A DNA stretch of 38,350 nt from Planctomycetota bacterium (GTDB lineage Bacteria > Planctomycetota > UBA8108 > JACQVS01), in the NCBI GenBank assembly GCA_016209605.1, contig JACQVS010000103.1:1-38350 (forward strand), given 5' to 3'. Positions 18,515 to 25,361 of this stretch are shown here, piece by piece (position 1 is the first letter of the stretch; every line of letters starts with the position of its first letter). The translations under genes and the position numbers were made by a program. The notes under the pieces are model-generated. The model did not search any database. It was not told the DNA's origin and saw nothing but the letters and a program-made list of their open reading frames with translations.

Positions 18515-18574
18515 TCCTTCGGTGATCGGACCAGCAAACGTTGAGGAAACCGCAATCATTGAGGGAATGACTCT

Positions 18575-18745
18575 ATGGCTAGAAAAGCTGCGGCTAGAGA
18601 TTATGTGACCCTGGAGTGTCCGGAGTGCAAGAACCGCAATTACCGGACTTCCAAACGGATTAAGGGGAACACGGAAAAGCTGGATCTCCAGAAGTTCTGC
18701 CCTTATTGCCGTAAGCATACCGCGCACGTCGAGCGCAAGAAGTAA
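18575..18745 (+). CDS. rpmG: 50S ribosomal protein bL33
   Basis: This small gene encodes 56 residues beginning M-A-R-K-A-A-A-R-D-Y-V-T-L-E-C-P-E-C. It has four cysteines in C-x2-C pairs (Cys15, Cys18, Cys42, Cys45) that mark the zinc-binding form of bL33, and it ends H-V-E-R-K-K. It sits between tuf and tRNA-Trp, a frequent order in bacteria where rpmG precedes secE. A gagg site lies about 10 bases upstream of the ATG. Confidence 0.95.
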   Translation: MARKAAARDYVTLECPECKNRNYRTSKRIKGNTEKLDLQKFCPYCRKHTAHVERKK

Positions 18746-18761
18746 GGGATTGTTTTTCAAT

Positions 18762-18838
18762 AGGCCAGTAGCTCTAATTGGCAGAGCAGTGGATTCCAAA
18801 TCCACCTGTTGGGGGTTCGAGTCCCTCCTGGCCTGCCA
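18762..18838 (+). tRNA. tRNA-Trp (anticodon CCA), target of an integrated element
   Basis: Acceptor AGGCCAG/CTGGCCT, anticodon stem GTGGA/TCCAC with loop TTCCAAA, and T-arm GGGGG-TTCGAGT-CCCTC. CCA is encoded at 18836-18838. The part from 18791 onward is repeated at 29118-29162. The functional gene is therefore a hybrid of host 5' half and element-supplied 3' half. Confidence 0.96.
18791..18835 (+). other. attL: attachment-site core in tRNA-Trp
   Basis: A 45-base segment from the anticodon arm to the discriminator of tRNA-Trp is repeated at the far end of the element with one mismatch. It follows the usual tyrosine-integrase strategy of rebuilding the tRNA 3' end. Confidence 0.9.
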
Positions 18839-18844
18839 AGTTAA

Positions 18845-18883
18845 CCCCTTCTGTAGCAGAAAGTTATAGAAGGGGATTTTTTT
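18845..18883 (+). terminator. Rho-independent terminator just inside attL
   Basis: Arms CCCCTTCT (18845-18852) and AGAAGGGG (18868-18875) are followed by A and seven T. It lies within the element directly after the rebuilt tRNA-Trp and should end transcription from the tuf operon. Confidence 0.75.
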
Positions 18884-18907
18884 GGGGATGGCGAACGGTT
18901 GTTCATT

Positions 18908-19030
18908 TTTGTCCGTCTTTTGTCCGAGTCTGGAAATCAACATATAGTGGTACGGTTTGAGTCTGCGAAAATTCTTAACTTTCGTCCAAGCTCGCGGCGG
19001 GGGAAGGTCCCGTTTTTCACCTTTTGTCCG
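18908..19030 (+). repeat. Left-arm integrase-binding repeats (TTTGTCCG)
   Basis: TTTGTCCG occurs at 18908-18915, 18919-18926 (exactly 11 bases apart) and 19023-19030. The same octamer recurs inside the right end of the element. Position and phasing suggest arm-type sites for the integrase N-terminal domain. Apart from the frameshifted integrase tail and the terminator, I see no gene in 18839-19156. Confidence 0.65.
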
Positions 19031-19049
19031 AGTTTGTGGCGATTCGAGG

Positions 19050-19156
19050 TCATTTCCCCCCTCCTTGGCCGGTTATTGGCATGATTTTACTCCCATCGGT
19101 CTGGGTTTCCAAGTATGCCTGGGTGCGGATCACGGCCGCTCGGATGTCGTCCTCGC
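19050..19156 (-). pseudogene. Detached C-terminal tail of the integrase (out of frame)
   Basis: Read in the next frame, the sequence after the integrase stop gives V-S-E-D-D-I-R-A-A-V-I-R-T-Q-A-Y-L-E-T-Q and then a stop at 19050-19052. This is the expected ending after D-R-Y-N-I in related integrases, so a single base has been lost just after the tyrosine codon. Confidence 0.75.
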
Positions 19157-20140
19157 TCACGATTTGTAGCGATCAAGGATGCTGCGGGTCCGGCGGCCGG
19201 AGATCTCTTGAGCGATGCGTTCGGGGACCTGGGCGCGGATCATGGCGCGAATTCCGGATCTACACAGGTCGTGGATGAGGAGGTTCGGGATGCCGGCTTT
19301 CTCACAGGCCGGGATCCAGAGCTTGCGGAAGTCGCCGATGGGAGATCCTCGACGATGGAACACGAGAGTAGAAAGCATGATCTCGCCGCTTGCGGTTTCG
19401 TAGGGACGGTCCTGGGATCGGCGCTGGATCACCTCGCGCAGCTCCCCTTCCAGGGCAATAAGCTTCGCGTGGCCGCTTTTGGAATTCTCCGGACGGACGC
19501 GGATGACTCCGCCGGCGAGTTCCACGTCGCGCCACTCGAGCGAGGCGATCTCCCCGCGACGCCAGGCGGTGAGGAAGGCGAAGCGGGCGAAGTCGGCGAG
19601 CGGCTGGGGGAGTAGCTCGGCGATCCGGTCGAGGTCGGGCTTGTTGACGAAGCCGGTCCGGACGTTATTCTCTTTCAGCATGGCGATGTGGGGAACCATG
19701 GCGATCATGCGGCGCTGGAGCGCCAGGCGGAGGGCGCGGCGGATGGCGGCCAGCTCGCGGTTGATGGTGGCGTTCGCCTTACCATCGGTCAGCCGTGCCG
19801 TCTTGTAGCTCTCGATTTTCGTGGCGGTCACGTCGCAGATCCGGTCGAGGAGGAAGAATTTCTTCACCGGGACGATGTGGCAATCGAGCTTGGCGGCGCT
19901 CTTCCGGCCGTTGTTCTTGTTGTCCTGAGTCAGCATGTCGAGCAGTTCAGTGAACGGGCGTTTCTCCTGGGTAGGGTCAGCGAAGGTGCCGCGCTGGATC
20001 TGCGCCAAGCGGGCCTTGAGGAGCTTCTCGGCGTCGCGGCGCTCGGTCGAGCTGGAGGACTCCCGGATCTCCCGGCCGTTGACGCTCAAGGCGATCCACC
20101 ACCACGGCCCGCGCTGGAATACTCGTCCAAGTCCTCTCAT
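19157..20140 (-). CDS. Tyrosine-type site-specific integrase, truncated and with altered catalytic residues
   Basis: The 327-residue protein has an N-terminal DNA-binding region (about 1-60), a SAM-like core-binding domain (about 62-160) and a catalytic domain (about 165-327). Box I T-A-W-R-R-G-E is intact (Arg194) and Lys221 is in N-S-K-S-G-H. Box II reads H-D-L-C-R-S-G (290-296), so the HxxR arginine is Cys (codon TGT, one transition from CGT). The second-histidine motif reads S-G-R-R-T-R-S instead of S-G-H-K-T-R-S. Tyr325 in D-R-Y is present, but a frameshift stops the protein two codons later. Start 20140 is chosen for its AAGGAGG site 8 bases upstream; it overlaps the zinc-ribbon gene by ATGA. 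It probably integrated this element into tRNA-Trp but is likely inactive now. Confidence 0.88.
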   Translation of the reverse strand: MRGLGRVFQRGPWWWIALSVNGREIRESSSSTERRDAEKLLKARLAQIQRGTFADPTQEKRPFTELLDMLTQDNKNNGRKSAAKLDCHIVPVKKFFLLDRICDVTATKIESYKTARLTDGKANATINRELAAIRRALRLALQRRMIAMVPHIAMLKENNVRTGFVNKPDLDRIAELLPQPLADFARFAFLTAWRRGEIASLEWRDVELAGGVIRVRPENSKSGHAKLIALEGELREVIQRRSQDRPYETASGEIMLSTLVFHRRGSPIGDFRKLWIPACEKAGIPNLLIHDLCRSGIRAMIRAQVPERIAQEISGRRTRSILDRYKS

Positions 20141-20277
20141 GATTTCACCCTCCTTGTTTTCTTCAGCCTGTCCCAGTAGGGGGACTTGCACTTGGCGCAG
20201 CGCAGCGGTTTCCCCGGGCGATACGGCCGCCAGGTTTCGCCGCAGGCGTTGCAGGTTCGGAGCTTGAATTTTCTCAT
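20137..20277 (-). CDS. Small zinc-ribbon protein coupled to the integrase (46 aa)
   Basis: The product starts MRKFKLRTCNACGETWRPYR and has two C-x2-C pairs (Cys9/Cys12 and Cys27/Cys30), a classic zinc ribbon, with a basic tail. Its TGA overlaps the integrase ATG (ATGA). No Shine-Dalgarno precedes the ATG, but a strong promoter ends 6 bases upstream, so the mRNA may start at the ATG itself. A DNA-binding helper or regulator of integration is a reasonable guess from position; no specific family is recognised. Confidence 0.75.
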   Translation of the reverse strand: MRKFKLRTCNACGETWRPYRPGKPLRCAKCKSPYWDRLKKTRRVKS

Positions 20278-20283
20278 GAAAGA

Positions 20284-20312
20284 AGTGTACACGATTTACG
20301 CGGTGGTTTCAA
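20284..20312 (-). promoter_or_regulatory. Promoter of the zinc-ribbon/integrase pair
   Basis: TTGAAA, 17 bases, TACACT on the minus strand. The -35 overlaps the stop of the HTH gene. The predicted +1 coincides with the ATG at 20277. The -10 is embedded in the small palindrome gtgtacac. Confidence 0.6.
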
Positions 20313-20668
20313 GTCTTAATCTTCCTGCTTTGGACATATTTATCGATGGCGTCCTTCGAGTAGCGCAGGCGTCCGGGGGAGAGGGGGACGGCAAGCCCGA
20401 GCTTGCGGCCGTGCCGGTAGAAGAATTGCTTGGAGACATGGAGGTACTCCCCGGCCTCCTCGGCTGTGAGGAGCTGATCGGGGTCCTTCCCGTTCCTCGG
20501 CGCCGATAGTTCGTTCCCAGCCCCCACAGCGGCGCGGACGGCGAGGAGCGGCAGGAGCGCCGAGACGCGGACAAGGATCTGGAGAGCCGCCTCCGCCGGC
20601 AGCTCGGCCGCGAGCCGGGGATCGTCGGCAAGGTCGTCGAGGGTGTGAACGGGGCGGGGCGGGGTCAT
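20309..20668 (-). CDS. Helix-turn-helix (excisionase/MerR-like) DNA-binding protein
   Basis: The last third of this 119-residue protein (about 66-115) is a winged helix typical of excisionases and AlpA-like regulators: L-L-T-A-E-E-A-G-E-Y-L-H-V-S-K-Q-F-F-Y, then G-R-L-R-Y-S-K-D-A-I-D-K-Y-V. The first 60 residues are Ala/Leu-rich and helical, without a recognised domain. Such proteins bend DNA at att sites for excision or control early genes of the element. Its start overlaps the preceding stop as ATGA, so it is translated from the same message as the small genes upstream. Confidence 0.75.
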   Translation of the reverse strand: MTPPRPVHTLDDLADDPRLAAELPAEAALQILVRVSALLPLLAVRAAVGAGNELSAPRNGKDPDQLLTAEEAGEYLHVSKQFFYRHGRKLGLAVPLSPGRLRYSKDAIDKYVQSRKIKT

Positions 20669-20874
20669 GGCTTGTTCTCGCCGTTTTCCTCTAAAAGCGC
20701 CGCAAGCCGAGGATTTGTTTCCGGCCGCAAAGCGGCAATCACCGCCCGCAGGACGCTCACCACGTGCTCGTCCGCTCGCCGATCGTTACGCAGTGCTACC
20801 AGGCAGCGCCGTGTCCAGTCGATAAGATCAAGGAGTGCTTGAGCGTGGTTTCGGTTGTTGTTTTTGTGGTTCAT
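20665..20874 (-). CDS. Small helical protein of unknown function (69 aa)
   Basis: Start ATG 20874 overlaps the preceding stop (ATGA) and has AAGGGGG about 6 bases before it; a GTG two codons upstream is possible. The product (M-N-H-K-N-N-N-R-N-H-A-Q-A-L-L-D-L-I-D-W) is predicted to be mostly helical, with two amphipathic helices. No family recognised. Coupling on both sides supports that it is a real gene of the element's early operon. Confidence 0.6.
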   Translation of the reverse strand: MNHKNNNRNHAQALLDLIDWTRRCLVALRNDRRADEHVVSVLRAVIAALRPETNPRLAALLEENGENKP

Positions 20875-21218
20875 GTCCACCCCCTTCCTCGGGCGATCGG
20901 ATCAAAATGGCCCCCAGGGGAGCCGAAAGGAGTGTCAAGCGCTCCTCCTGGGGGCTTGGCCAACACGCCGTCATGGGGATCGGTCCTCGAATTCAACCCA
21001 CCAACCGCGGCACGGGCCGGGTCCGGCCGGGGGGCTGGAAACCGATCTTCCGCTCGCCCTTTCCCCGCCCGCCAGGCTGGCAGCTCCTCGCGTTCCCAGA
21101 TCGCCGCGCAGTTTGGGCAGCGATCCCGGCCGTCCGGGCAGCGGACAATGGCCGGATCCGGCCCCTGACAAAAGCACCGGCCAGCCGGTAGGTCAAGGGG
21201 GTGTCTAGAACGGGACAT
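20871..21218 (-). CDS. Small Cys-rich protein, unknown function (115 aa)
   Basis: Five cysteines in the first 40 residues (G-R-C-F-C-Q-G, then V-R-C-P-D-G-R-D-R-C-P-N-C) suggest a zinc-binding knuckle. The rest is Gly/Pro-rich and probably disordered. A good GGGGAGG site lies 4 bases before the ATG, which overlaps the end of the DUF3631 tail by 14 bases. The next gene overlaps its stop as ATGA. No family recognised. Confidence 0.58.
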   Translation of the reverse strand: MSRSRHPLDLPAGRCFCQGPDPAIVRCPDGRDRCPNCAAIWEREELPAWRAGKGRAEDRFPAPRPDPARAAVGGLNSRTDPHDGVLAKPPGGALDTPFGSPGGHFDPIARGRGWT

Positions 21219-21579
21219 CGCCCTCCCCTTTCCGGCTCTCAGGCTCGCTGAAGTCTTTCATCCCCCCCATATCCCCATTTGGATCCGCGACATCCGCGAC
21301 ACCCTTATATGGTAAGGAGTTACGTTCGTTTTCGATCCGCGACATTTCCGCTTTGTCGCGGATCGAATTATCCCCCAAGTCCTTATCCTGTAACGATGTC
21401 GTGCTTGTCGCGGATTGAGAAGGCAAGTAACGGCGGAAAAGCTCTGCGAAGCCTTCGAGCAGGTAGCCTTTTTTGGCGCCGGTAGGCATCCGGATGTCCT
21501 TCGACCGGATTCCAAAAGGCCGAAGGAGCTGGGCGAGCTGGCGAGAATTTATCTCTTTGCCGTTCTTGCCGAAATCGGC
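21205..21579 (-). pseudogene. C-terminal part of the DUF3631 gene after an in-frame TAG
   Basis: Directly after the TAG at 21580-21582 the same frame continues A-D-F-G-K-N-G-K-E-I-N-S-R-Q-L-A-Q-L-L-R, then R-P-F-G-I-R-S-K-D-I-R, with T-G-A-K-K-G-Y and F-R-R-Y-L-P later. This is the normal DUF3631 ending, followed by a disordered tail. The frame is intact for 124 codons, so only the one stop codon separates it from the main body. Confidence 0.78.
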
Positions 21580-22980
21580 CTAGGGCCTCCCATCCAAGCC
21601 AGTGAGGGCCTCCAGAATTTCCACGGTCATCGATCGCGGGTTTAATTTTTGGGATTGGAAAAGGTCGTTGAGATCCTGGAAAAGCTGGAGCCCGGTGTCT
21701 CCTTCGGCCTCCTCGCGGCCAGCGGACAGCTCGATCGCCGCCAACCGGGCGATCCTCGGCCAGGCGCCGCCAGCGAGGTCGGCGATGGCGAGGAGCGGTG
21801 TCCAATTGTCAGCGGCGCGGTCGTCCAGCTCGGGCGGTGTCTCCGTATCAGCCATTTTCAGCGCCTCCAGGTTGTCAGCCGCCCAGCGAGCGCACTTCCG
21901 GCGCATCGGTGCGGTGAGAGGCTCTAGGTCCCGGATCCGCAGCCGCGCGACTTTCTCTGAAGCTGATTTCCGCTTCATCGCGCACCCGATGCTTCGATCG
22001 GCTAGTGTGCTTGGCAGGTTGCCGATGCAAGCGGTGGCCATGGCCGCCCAGGTCGAAAACAACCTGACTTCGTGCTCCTCGCCCACGCACCTGGGCACGA
22101 AGGCGGTGGTGCGGCTGTGGCCGGAATTCAGGATGCCCCTTAATTCATTCTTTTCCTCGAGGAATGTGTCGACTTCATCGATTAAGAGCGTGGGATAGTA
22201 TTTCTCTATCATGCGGTAAACCGTCGCCGAGGTCACATTCGATGATGGCAGCGCCCGGCAGACGAGGGCCGCGAGGATCTCGAGGACACGCGTTTTGCCG
22301 CATCGTTTCGTTGGTGAAGTGATTGCAAGTCGGGGCGAGATGTCGGCCGCGTCAAGCGCCCAGGTGTGAATTGTCCACAACGCCAGCGTCTCCGGCGAGC
22401 GGCGCGGCAGCACCAAGTAGCGCTCGAAGACCGCCACCAGCTCAGCAAGCAGCTCCGCGCCGTCCACCGGCTCCGTCCAGGGCTCGGGATCACGGAAGGC
22501 GACCGTCTGCCCCTGCCCGGCGGCTGTCTTGCTGGCGGCGGCATGGTTGGCGAGCGCCGCATCGACCAGGCGGACGGCACCCTTGACGCCAAGCTTATCC
22601 AAGCGCTGGATCGCGGCCCGGCGGATGGTCTCGCGCCGTAGCACGTCGATAGGCTTCTCTGGATCGGCGAGCTGGAGCGCGAGGGTGCGCAAGGCCATCT
22701 CGATCTCCGAGTTTGAGGGGTTCAGCGGGAGGTCGAAAAAGCCGGTTTCGAACAGGATGCCATCGACCAGCTCATCCTCGCCCGCTCCGTCGAACGCAGC
22801 GTGAAAGAGGCGGTGGAGGATCTCTCCCTTGCCGTTCGCCTGGGCCTTGAGGTTGGCGAGCTTGGCCTCGGCTTCGGCCTGCGGAACGCCGAGGCGGACG
22901 CCGCGACCGATCTGGAAAGCGGCAAACCGGAGTTGGATTTGTTCTTGTCCGGGCTTTGATGAGGCGATAGGATTCTGCAT
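21580..22980 (-). CDS. DUF3631-family ATPase, interrupted by an amber codon
   Basis: DUF3631 proteins are phage and plasmid-borne ATPases often linked to primase/replication modules. The product has a helical N-terminal region (about 1-150) and then a P-loop domain. Walker A-like is S-P-T-K-R-C-G-K-T-R (about 224-233), Walker B is L-L-I-D-E-V-D-T-F (about 269-277), and the family block G-I-L-N-S-G-H follows. The reading stops at G-R-P-TAG, where relatives have R-P-W, so the probable change is TGG to TAG. Unbroken, the protein would be about 591 residues. ATG 22980 is preferred over an upstream ATG at 23208, because the longer reading overlaps the zincin gene and has no homology-like features. 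Function in replication of the element is inferred. Confidence 0.8.
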   Translation of the reverse strand: MQNPIASSKPGQEQIQLRFAAFQIGRGVRLGVPQAEAEAKLANLKAQANGKGEILHRLFHAAFDGAGEDELVDGILFETGFFDLPLNPSNSEIEMALRTLALQLADPEKPIDVLRRETIRRAAIQRLDKLGVKGAVRLVDAALANHAAASKTAAGQGQTVAFRDPEPWTEPVDGAELLAELVAVFERYLVLPRRSPETLALWTIHTWALDAADISPRLAITSPTKRCGKTRVLEILAALVCRALPSSNVTSATVYRMIEKYYPTLLIDEVDTFLEEKNELRGILNSGHSRTTAFVPRCVGEEHEVRLFSTWAAMATACIGNLPSTLADRSIGCAMKRKSASEKVARLRIRDLEPLTAPMRRKCARWAADNLEALKMADTETPPELDDRAADNWTPLLAIADLAGGAWPRIARLAAIELSAGREEAEGDTGLQLFQDLNDLFQSQKLNPRSMTVEILEALTGLDGRP

Positions 22981-23053
22981 GTATTTCTCTTCGCCCGCCT
23001 CGCGTTCCTTTTCTCCAGCTTCAACGCGCTGGCGGTGCGTAGATTGCCAATAG

Positions 23054-23503
23054 TTAATCTCGATAGACACCCCAAAGCTGAAGCCAGTAGCGCCTGCCGT
23101 AATCGGCGAAATCTTGAGAATCGGTTTCGCAGGCGTGCCGGTCAGCAAACAGCGCGGGATTGTTTTCGGCTTGACTTTTATGCCGAAGTTCATGCGCGGC
23201 GACCTCAAGCGCTTTTTCGAGACTCAGATCCACTCGCAAAAAAATGGATTCTGGCTGGTTCCGGTCGAACAGACCATCCAGCTCGCGCGGGAACTCGAAA
23301 GTCTCAGTGCCGGCGGCCTCGGCGCTTTTTAGTTGATACCACGCCGGCGAATCGGTCGGGTAAGTCCGATCCGCGTTGAGGAACCACTTAACTTCTGGAA
23401 CATCGATGCCCAGCTTTTCCGCCGCCGCGGCCACGGTCTTTTTCACCAGCATCGACAGGACGGGATTTACAAAACGCTCGCCAATAATTTTGTAGGTCGC
23501 CAT
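23054..23503 (-). CDS. Small HExxH zincin-like protein
   Basis: The 149-residue product contains V-A-A-H-E-L-R-H (His104, Glu105, His108) and, about 18 residues later, A-C-E-T-D-S-Q-D-F-A. The latter supplies a likely third zinc ligand, so it has the minimal pattern of a zinc metallopeptidase. No signal peptide or membrane segment is present. Short zincins of this kind occur in phages and integrative elements with mostly unknown targets (regulator cleavage and toxin-like roles have been proposed). It lies between the coiled-coil gene and DUF3631 gene, with short gaps that suggest one transcript. Confidence 0.65.
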   Translation of the reverse strand: MATYKIIGERFVNPVLSMLVKKTVAAAAEKLGIDVPEVKWFLNADRTYPTDSPAWYQLKSAEAAGTETFEFPRELDGLFDRNQPESIFLRVDLSLEKALEVAAHELRHKSQAENNPALFADRHACETDSQDFADYGRRYWLQLWGVYRD

Positions 23504-23507
23504 ATGC

Positions 23508-23972
23508 TTATTCCATAATTTTTATTTCAAGCCGACCGATAAGGTCGGCAAAGCGTGAACTGATCCGCGTTGCCAGGCGTTGCACCGCGGTATTGGGCTG
23601 ATGTTCCAACAATGAACGAAGCGCCCACTCGTCCCCCAGCGATTTGGCGAATCCCGCGGCGGCCCTCTCGACTTCGGCCGCGACCTGAGCGCGGATCTTC
23701 GAGAATTCGGCCTCGACGGCGGCAAGTTGCTCGGCCTCCAAAACGGCGAGTTTTTTTCGAAGCTCCTTCGTGGCAGGTTCGAGTTTCTCCAGCTCGCGCA
23801 ATACCCTGACGCGCTCGATTTCTTGTGGCGGGGTTAAGTCGAGGTCGAGCGACACCTGACGCAGCTTTTCTTCAAGTTCACGCCGCCTGGCTTCGCTGGC
23901 AGCGATCCTCTCCCCCATCTCGATGATCGCTGGCGATTTGACGAGGAGCGCAGCGAGTTGCGGAAACTTCAT
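23508..23972 (-). CDS. Coiled-coil protein of unknown function
   Basis: The protein from ATG 23972 has 154 residues, mostly long charged helices (I-A-A-S-E-A-R-R-R-E-L-E-E-K-L, A-V-L-E-A-E-Q-L-A-A-V-E-A-E-F) with heptad character and a C-terminal helix ending L-E-I-K-I-M-E. It ends 4 bases before the zincin gene. The open frame continues upstream to 24323. The segment just before 23972 (E-L-E-R-I-T-A-E-E-R-H) also looks helical, but further upstream the reading is antisense to the lipoprotein and unconvincing. The true 5' end may have been cut when the cargo was inserted. Confidence 0.55.
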   Translation of the reverse strand: MKFPQLAALLVKSPAIIEMGERIAASEARRRELEEKLRQVSLDLDLTPPQEIERVRVLRELEKLEPATKELRKKLAVLEAEQLAAVEAEFSKIRAQVAAEVERAAAGFAKSLGDEWALRSLLEHQPNTAVQRLATRISSRFADLIGRLEIKIME

Positions 23973-24040
23973 CTCACAAAGGCGGTGGCGTTCCTCGGCC
24001 GTTATCCTTTCAAGTTCATTGCCAATATTCGCATACCCAA

Positions 24041-24584
24041 GTTGAAGTTCATCGCGACAGCTTTCGGCGGTTCTGATTTTCGCCGAAATTTTTTCCTGTT
24101 TTCTTGGTTTCTCACGGGTTGCGGCCTCTATGTTAATGGGCGCACTCAGGCAGTCTTTATTTACACCGACCCACCAGGCGTCGATGCTATTTACGAACCT
24201 GACCCTCTGGGCGATCCTACGATCTATAAGACTCCGATTCTGATTAACCTGACCCGGCATGGCGGGGAGTTCGGGCTTTACAAAAAGGGCTACGCTCCTG
24301 AAAAGCTCAAATTTGTTCCCCATGCTGATGGGCTCCTCATATTCGGTGACATTATTCTCGGTTTTCCAATCTACCTCATCGCTGATGGAATCTATGGCGC
24401 ATGGAACACGCTAAAGCCGGACTCATACAATATCATTCTTAAGCCAGTTTCCGCCGAGGAGGCCGAACGAATTGAAAAACAAAGGGCTGAGGCCGCGCAG
24501 CAGAAGGCGGAGGAGCGGCGGAGACGAGAGGAGGAAAAGAGGCTTAAGGAGGAAAAAGCCTTGAGGAAGGGATTCCGGCAATAA
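24041..24584 (+). CDS. Putative lipoprotein with PEGA-like domain (plus-strand cargo)
   Basis: This is the only sizeable plus-strand gene in the element. A short hydrophobic segment F-F-L-F-S-W-F-L ends in the lipobox L-T-G-C, followed by I-Y-T-D-P-P-G-V-D and later K-T-P-I-L-I-N-L-T-R. Next come K-K-G-Y-A-P-E-K-L-K and a glycine-rich membrane-like helix (I-F-G-D-I-I-L-G-F-P-I-Y-L-I-A-D-G). This order is that of PEGA-type surface lipoproteins. The C-terminal 45 residues are a charged helix of Glu, Arg and Lys. The start is uncertain: TTG 24041 is the nearest usable codon, an upstream TTG (23958) is possible, and no ribosome-binding site is clear. Low GC and reversed orientation mark it as cargo. 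Confidence 0.62.
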
Positions 24585-24640
24585 TTGACAGGTTTCATTT
24601 CAATAGGGCATCGAGGCTTTCCTGGCCCGAAAGACAGGAG

Positions 24641-24787
24641 ATGGCGGCCCGTCGGCGCCCCGGCTTCTTCAATCCACACATCGAGCGGGAGGATTTCTGG
24701 CAAGACTTTATGGCCAAGTTCCAAATGTTTGAAGGCGTCAGTCGTGAGTATTTTACTTGGTGGATTATCTTGAAAACTTTTCTTTGA
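24641..24787 (+). CDS. Possible 48-aa protein
   Basis: ATG 24641 directly follows aggag. The product begins M-A-A-R-R-R-P-G-F-F-N-P-H-I-E-R-E-D-F-W and ends in the hydrophobic run Y-F-T-W-W-I-I-L-K-T-F-L. The basic head and aromatic tail look protein-like, but the ribosome-binding site is too close and the end overlaps the 3' end of the opposing gene by 23 bases. It may be a fragment. No family recognised. Confidence 0.3.
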   Translation: MAARRRPGFFNPHIEREDFWQDFMAKFQMFEGVSREYFTWWIILKTFL

Positions 24788-25349
24788 AGAGCTTGGCTGA
24801 ATCCACTAATTTTTTGTGCCAGATATGGTTTTTTCTACTTCTCTTCGGAGGGCGCACTCCAAGCTCGGCAATCAAGAAGCAAATCACGTCCTCGATTAGA
24901 ACCCACCCGCTGGCAATATGGAGCCTATTCAAATCAAACATCCCCTTCTTTGAGAGCCGGATTTCTGACTTCATTTGAACGTGATTTCGGCAAGTCGGCG
25001 GATTTCTTTTCGAGAGGTCGGGGTCATACTCCCAGCGAATCAAAGCATTGGCGCCAATTTCTGATGTCTCTTGCACGCTGTATTTGTATTGCCGGGTCTT
25101 GAGGATGAACTTCTTTCCCTGTTTAACGGCTTCGAGTCTATGCCATAAATAGAAATACAACCTCCCAAATTTTTTGGTTTCAAGGGGAATGGTTGTAGGA
25201 CCGTTATTGTCAAAAGATAGGTCGCAAATTTCGGTGGCGTGCTTAAATCGAATCGGGCAGGAAGTAGGAAGTGTATGTGAAACTAAAGCCCCAATGTGCT
25301 CCCTGAACCGCTCAAAACATTTCCTTGGCGTACTACCCTCGATAGCCAT
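24765..25349 (-). CDS. Hypothetical protein, second gene of a palindrome-controlled module
   Basis: The 194-residue protein has no signal peptide or membrane segment. It contains a mixed alpha/beta region with conserved-looking blocks (L-I-R-W-E-Y-D-P-D, N-H-V-Q-M, L-H-I-A-S-G-W-V-L-I-E-D-V-I-C-F-L-I-A-E-L-G-V). I vaguely recognise the last block from uncharacterised proteins paired with a small upstream gene, but cannot name a family with confidence. It starts 12 bases after the small upstream gene. The base composition is clearly more AT-rich than the flanking packaging genes. A toxin or defence role is a guess from organisation only. Confidence 0.55.
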   Translation of the reverse strand: MAIEGSTPRKCFERFREHIGALVSHTLPTSCPIRFKHATEICDLSFDNNGPTTIPLETKKFGRLYFYLWHRLEAVKQGKKFILKTRQYKYSVQETSEIGANALIRWEYDPDLSKRNPPTCRNHVQMKSEIRLSKKGMFDLNRLHIASGWVLIEDVICFLIAELGVRPPKRSRKNHIWHKKLVDSAKLFKEKFSR

Positions 25350-25361
25350 TTGGAAGATGAA

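Noticed and set aside
19157..19168. Programmed frameshift to restore the integrase tail
   Set aside because: TACAAATCG is not a recognised slippery site and no stimulatory structure is evident; with two further active-site losses, mutation is more likely.
22981..23208. Longer N-terminus for the DUF3631 protein
   Set aside because: The added part overlaps the zincin gene out of frame and looks like its shadow.
23973..24323. Extended N-terminus of the coiled-coil protein
   Set aside because: Most of it is antisense to the lipoprotein, which has a clear lipobox and PEGA-like pattern; only the few dozen residues nearest 23972 look plausible, and no start codon supports them.
24585..24773. 62-residue plus-strand frame after the lipoprotein
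   Set aside because: No ribosome-binding site and low-complexity composition; the overlapping 48-codon frame looks more protein-like, though itself doubtful.
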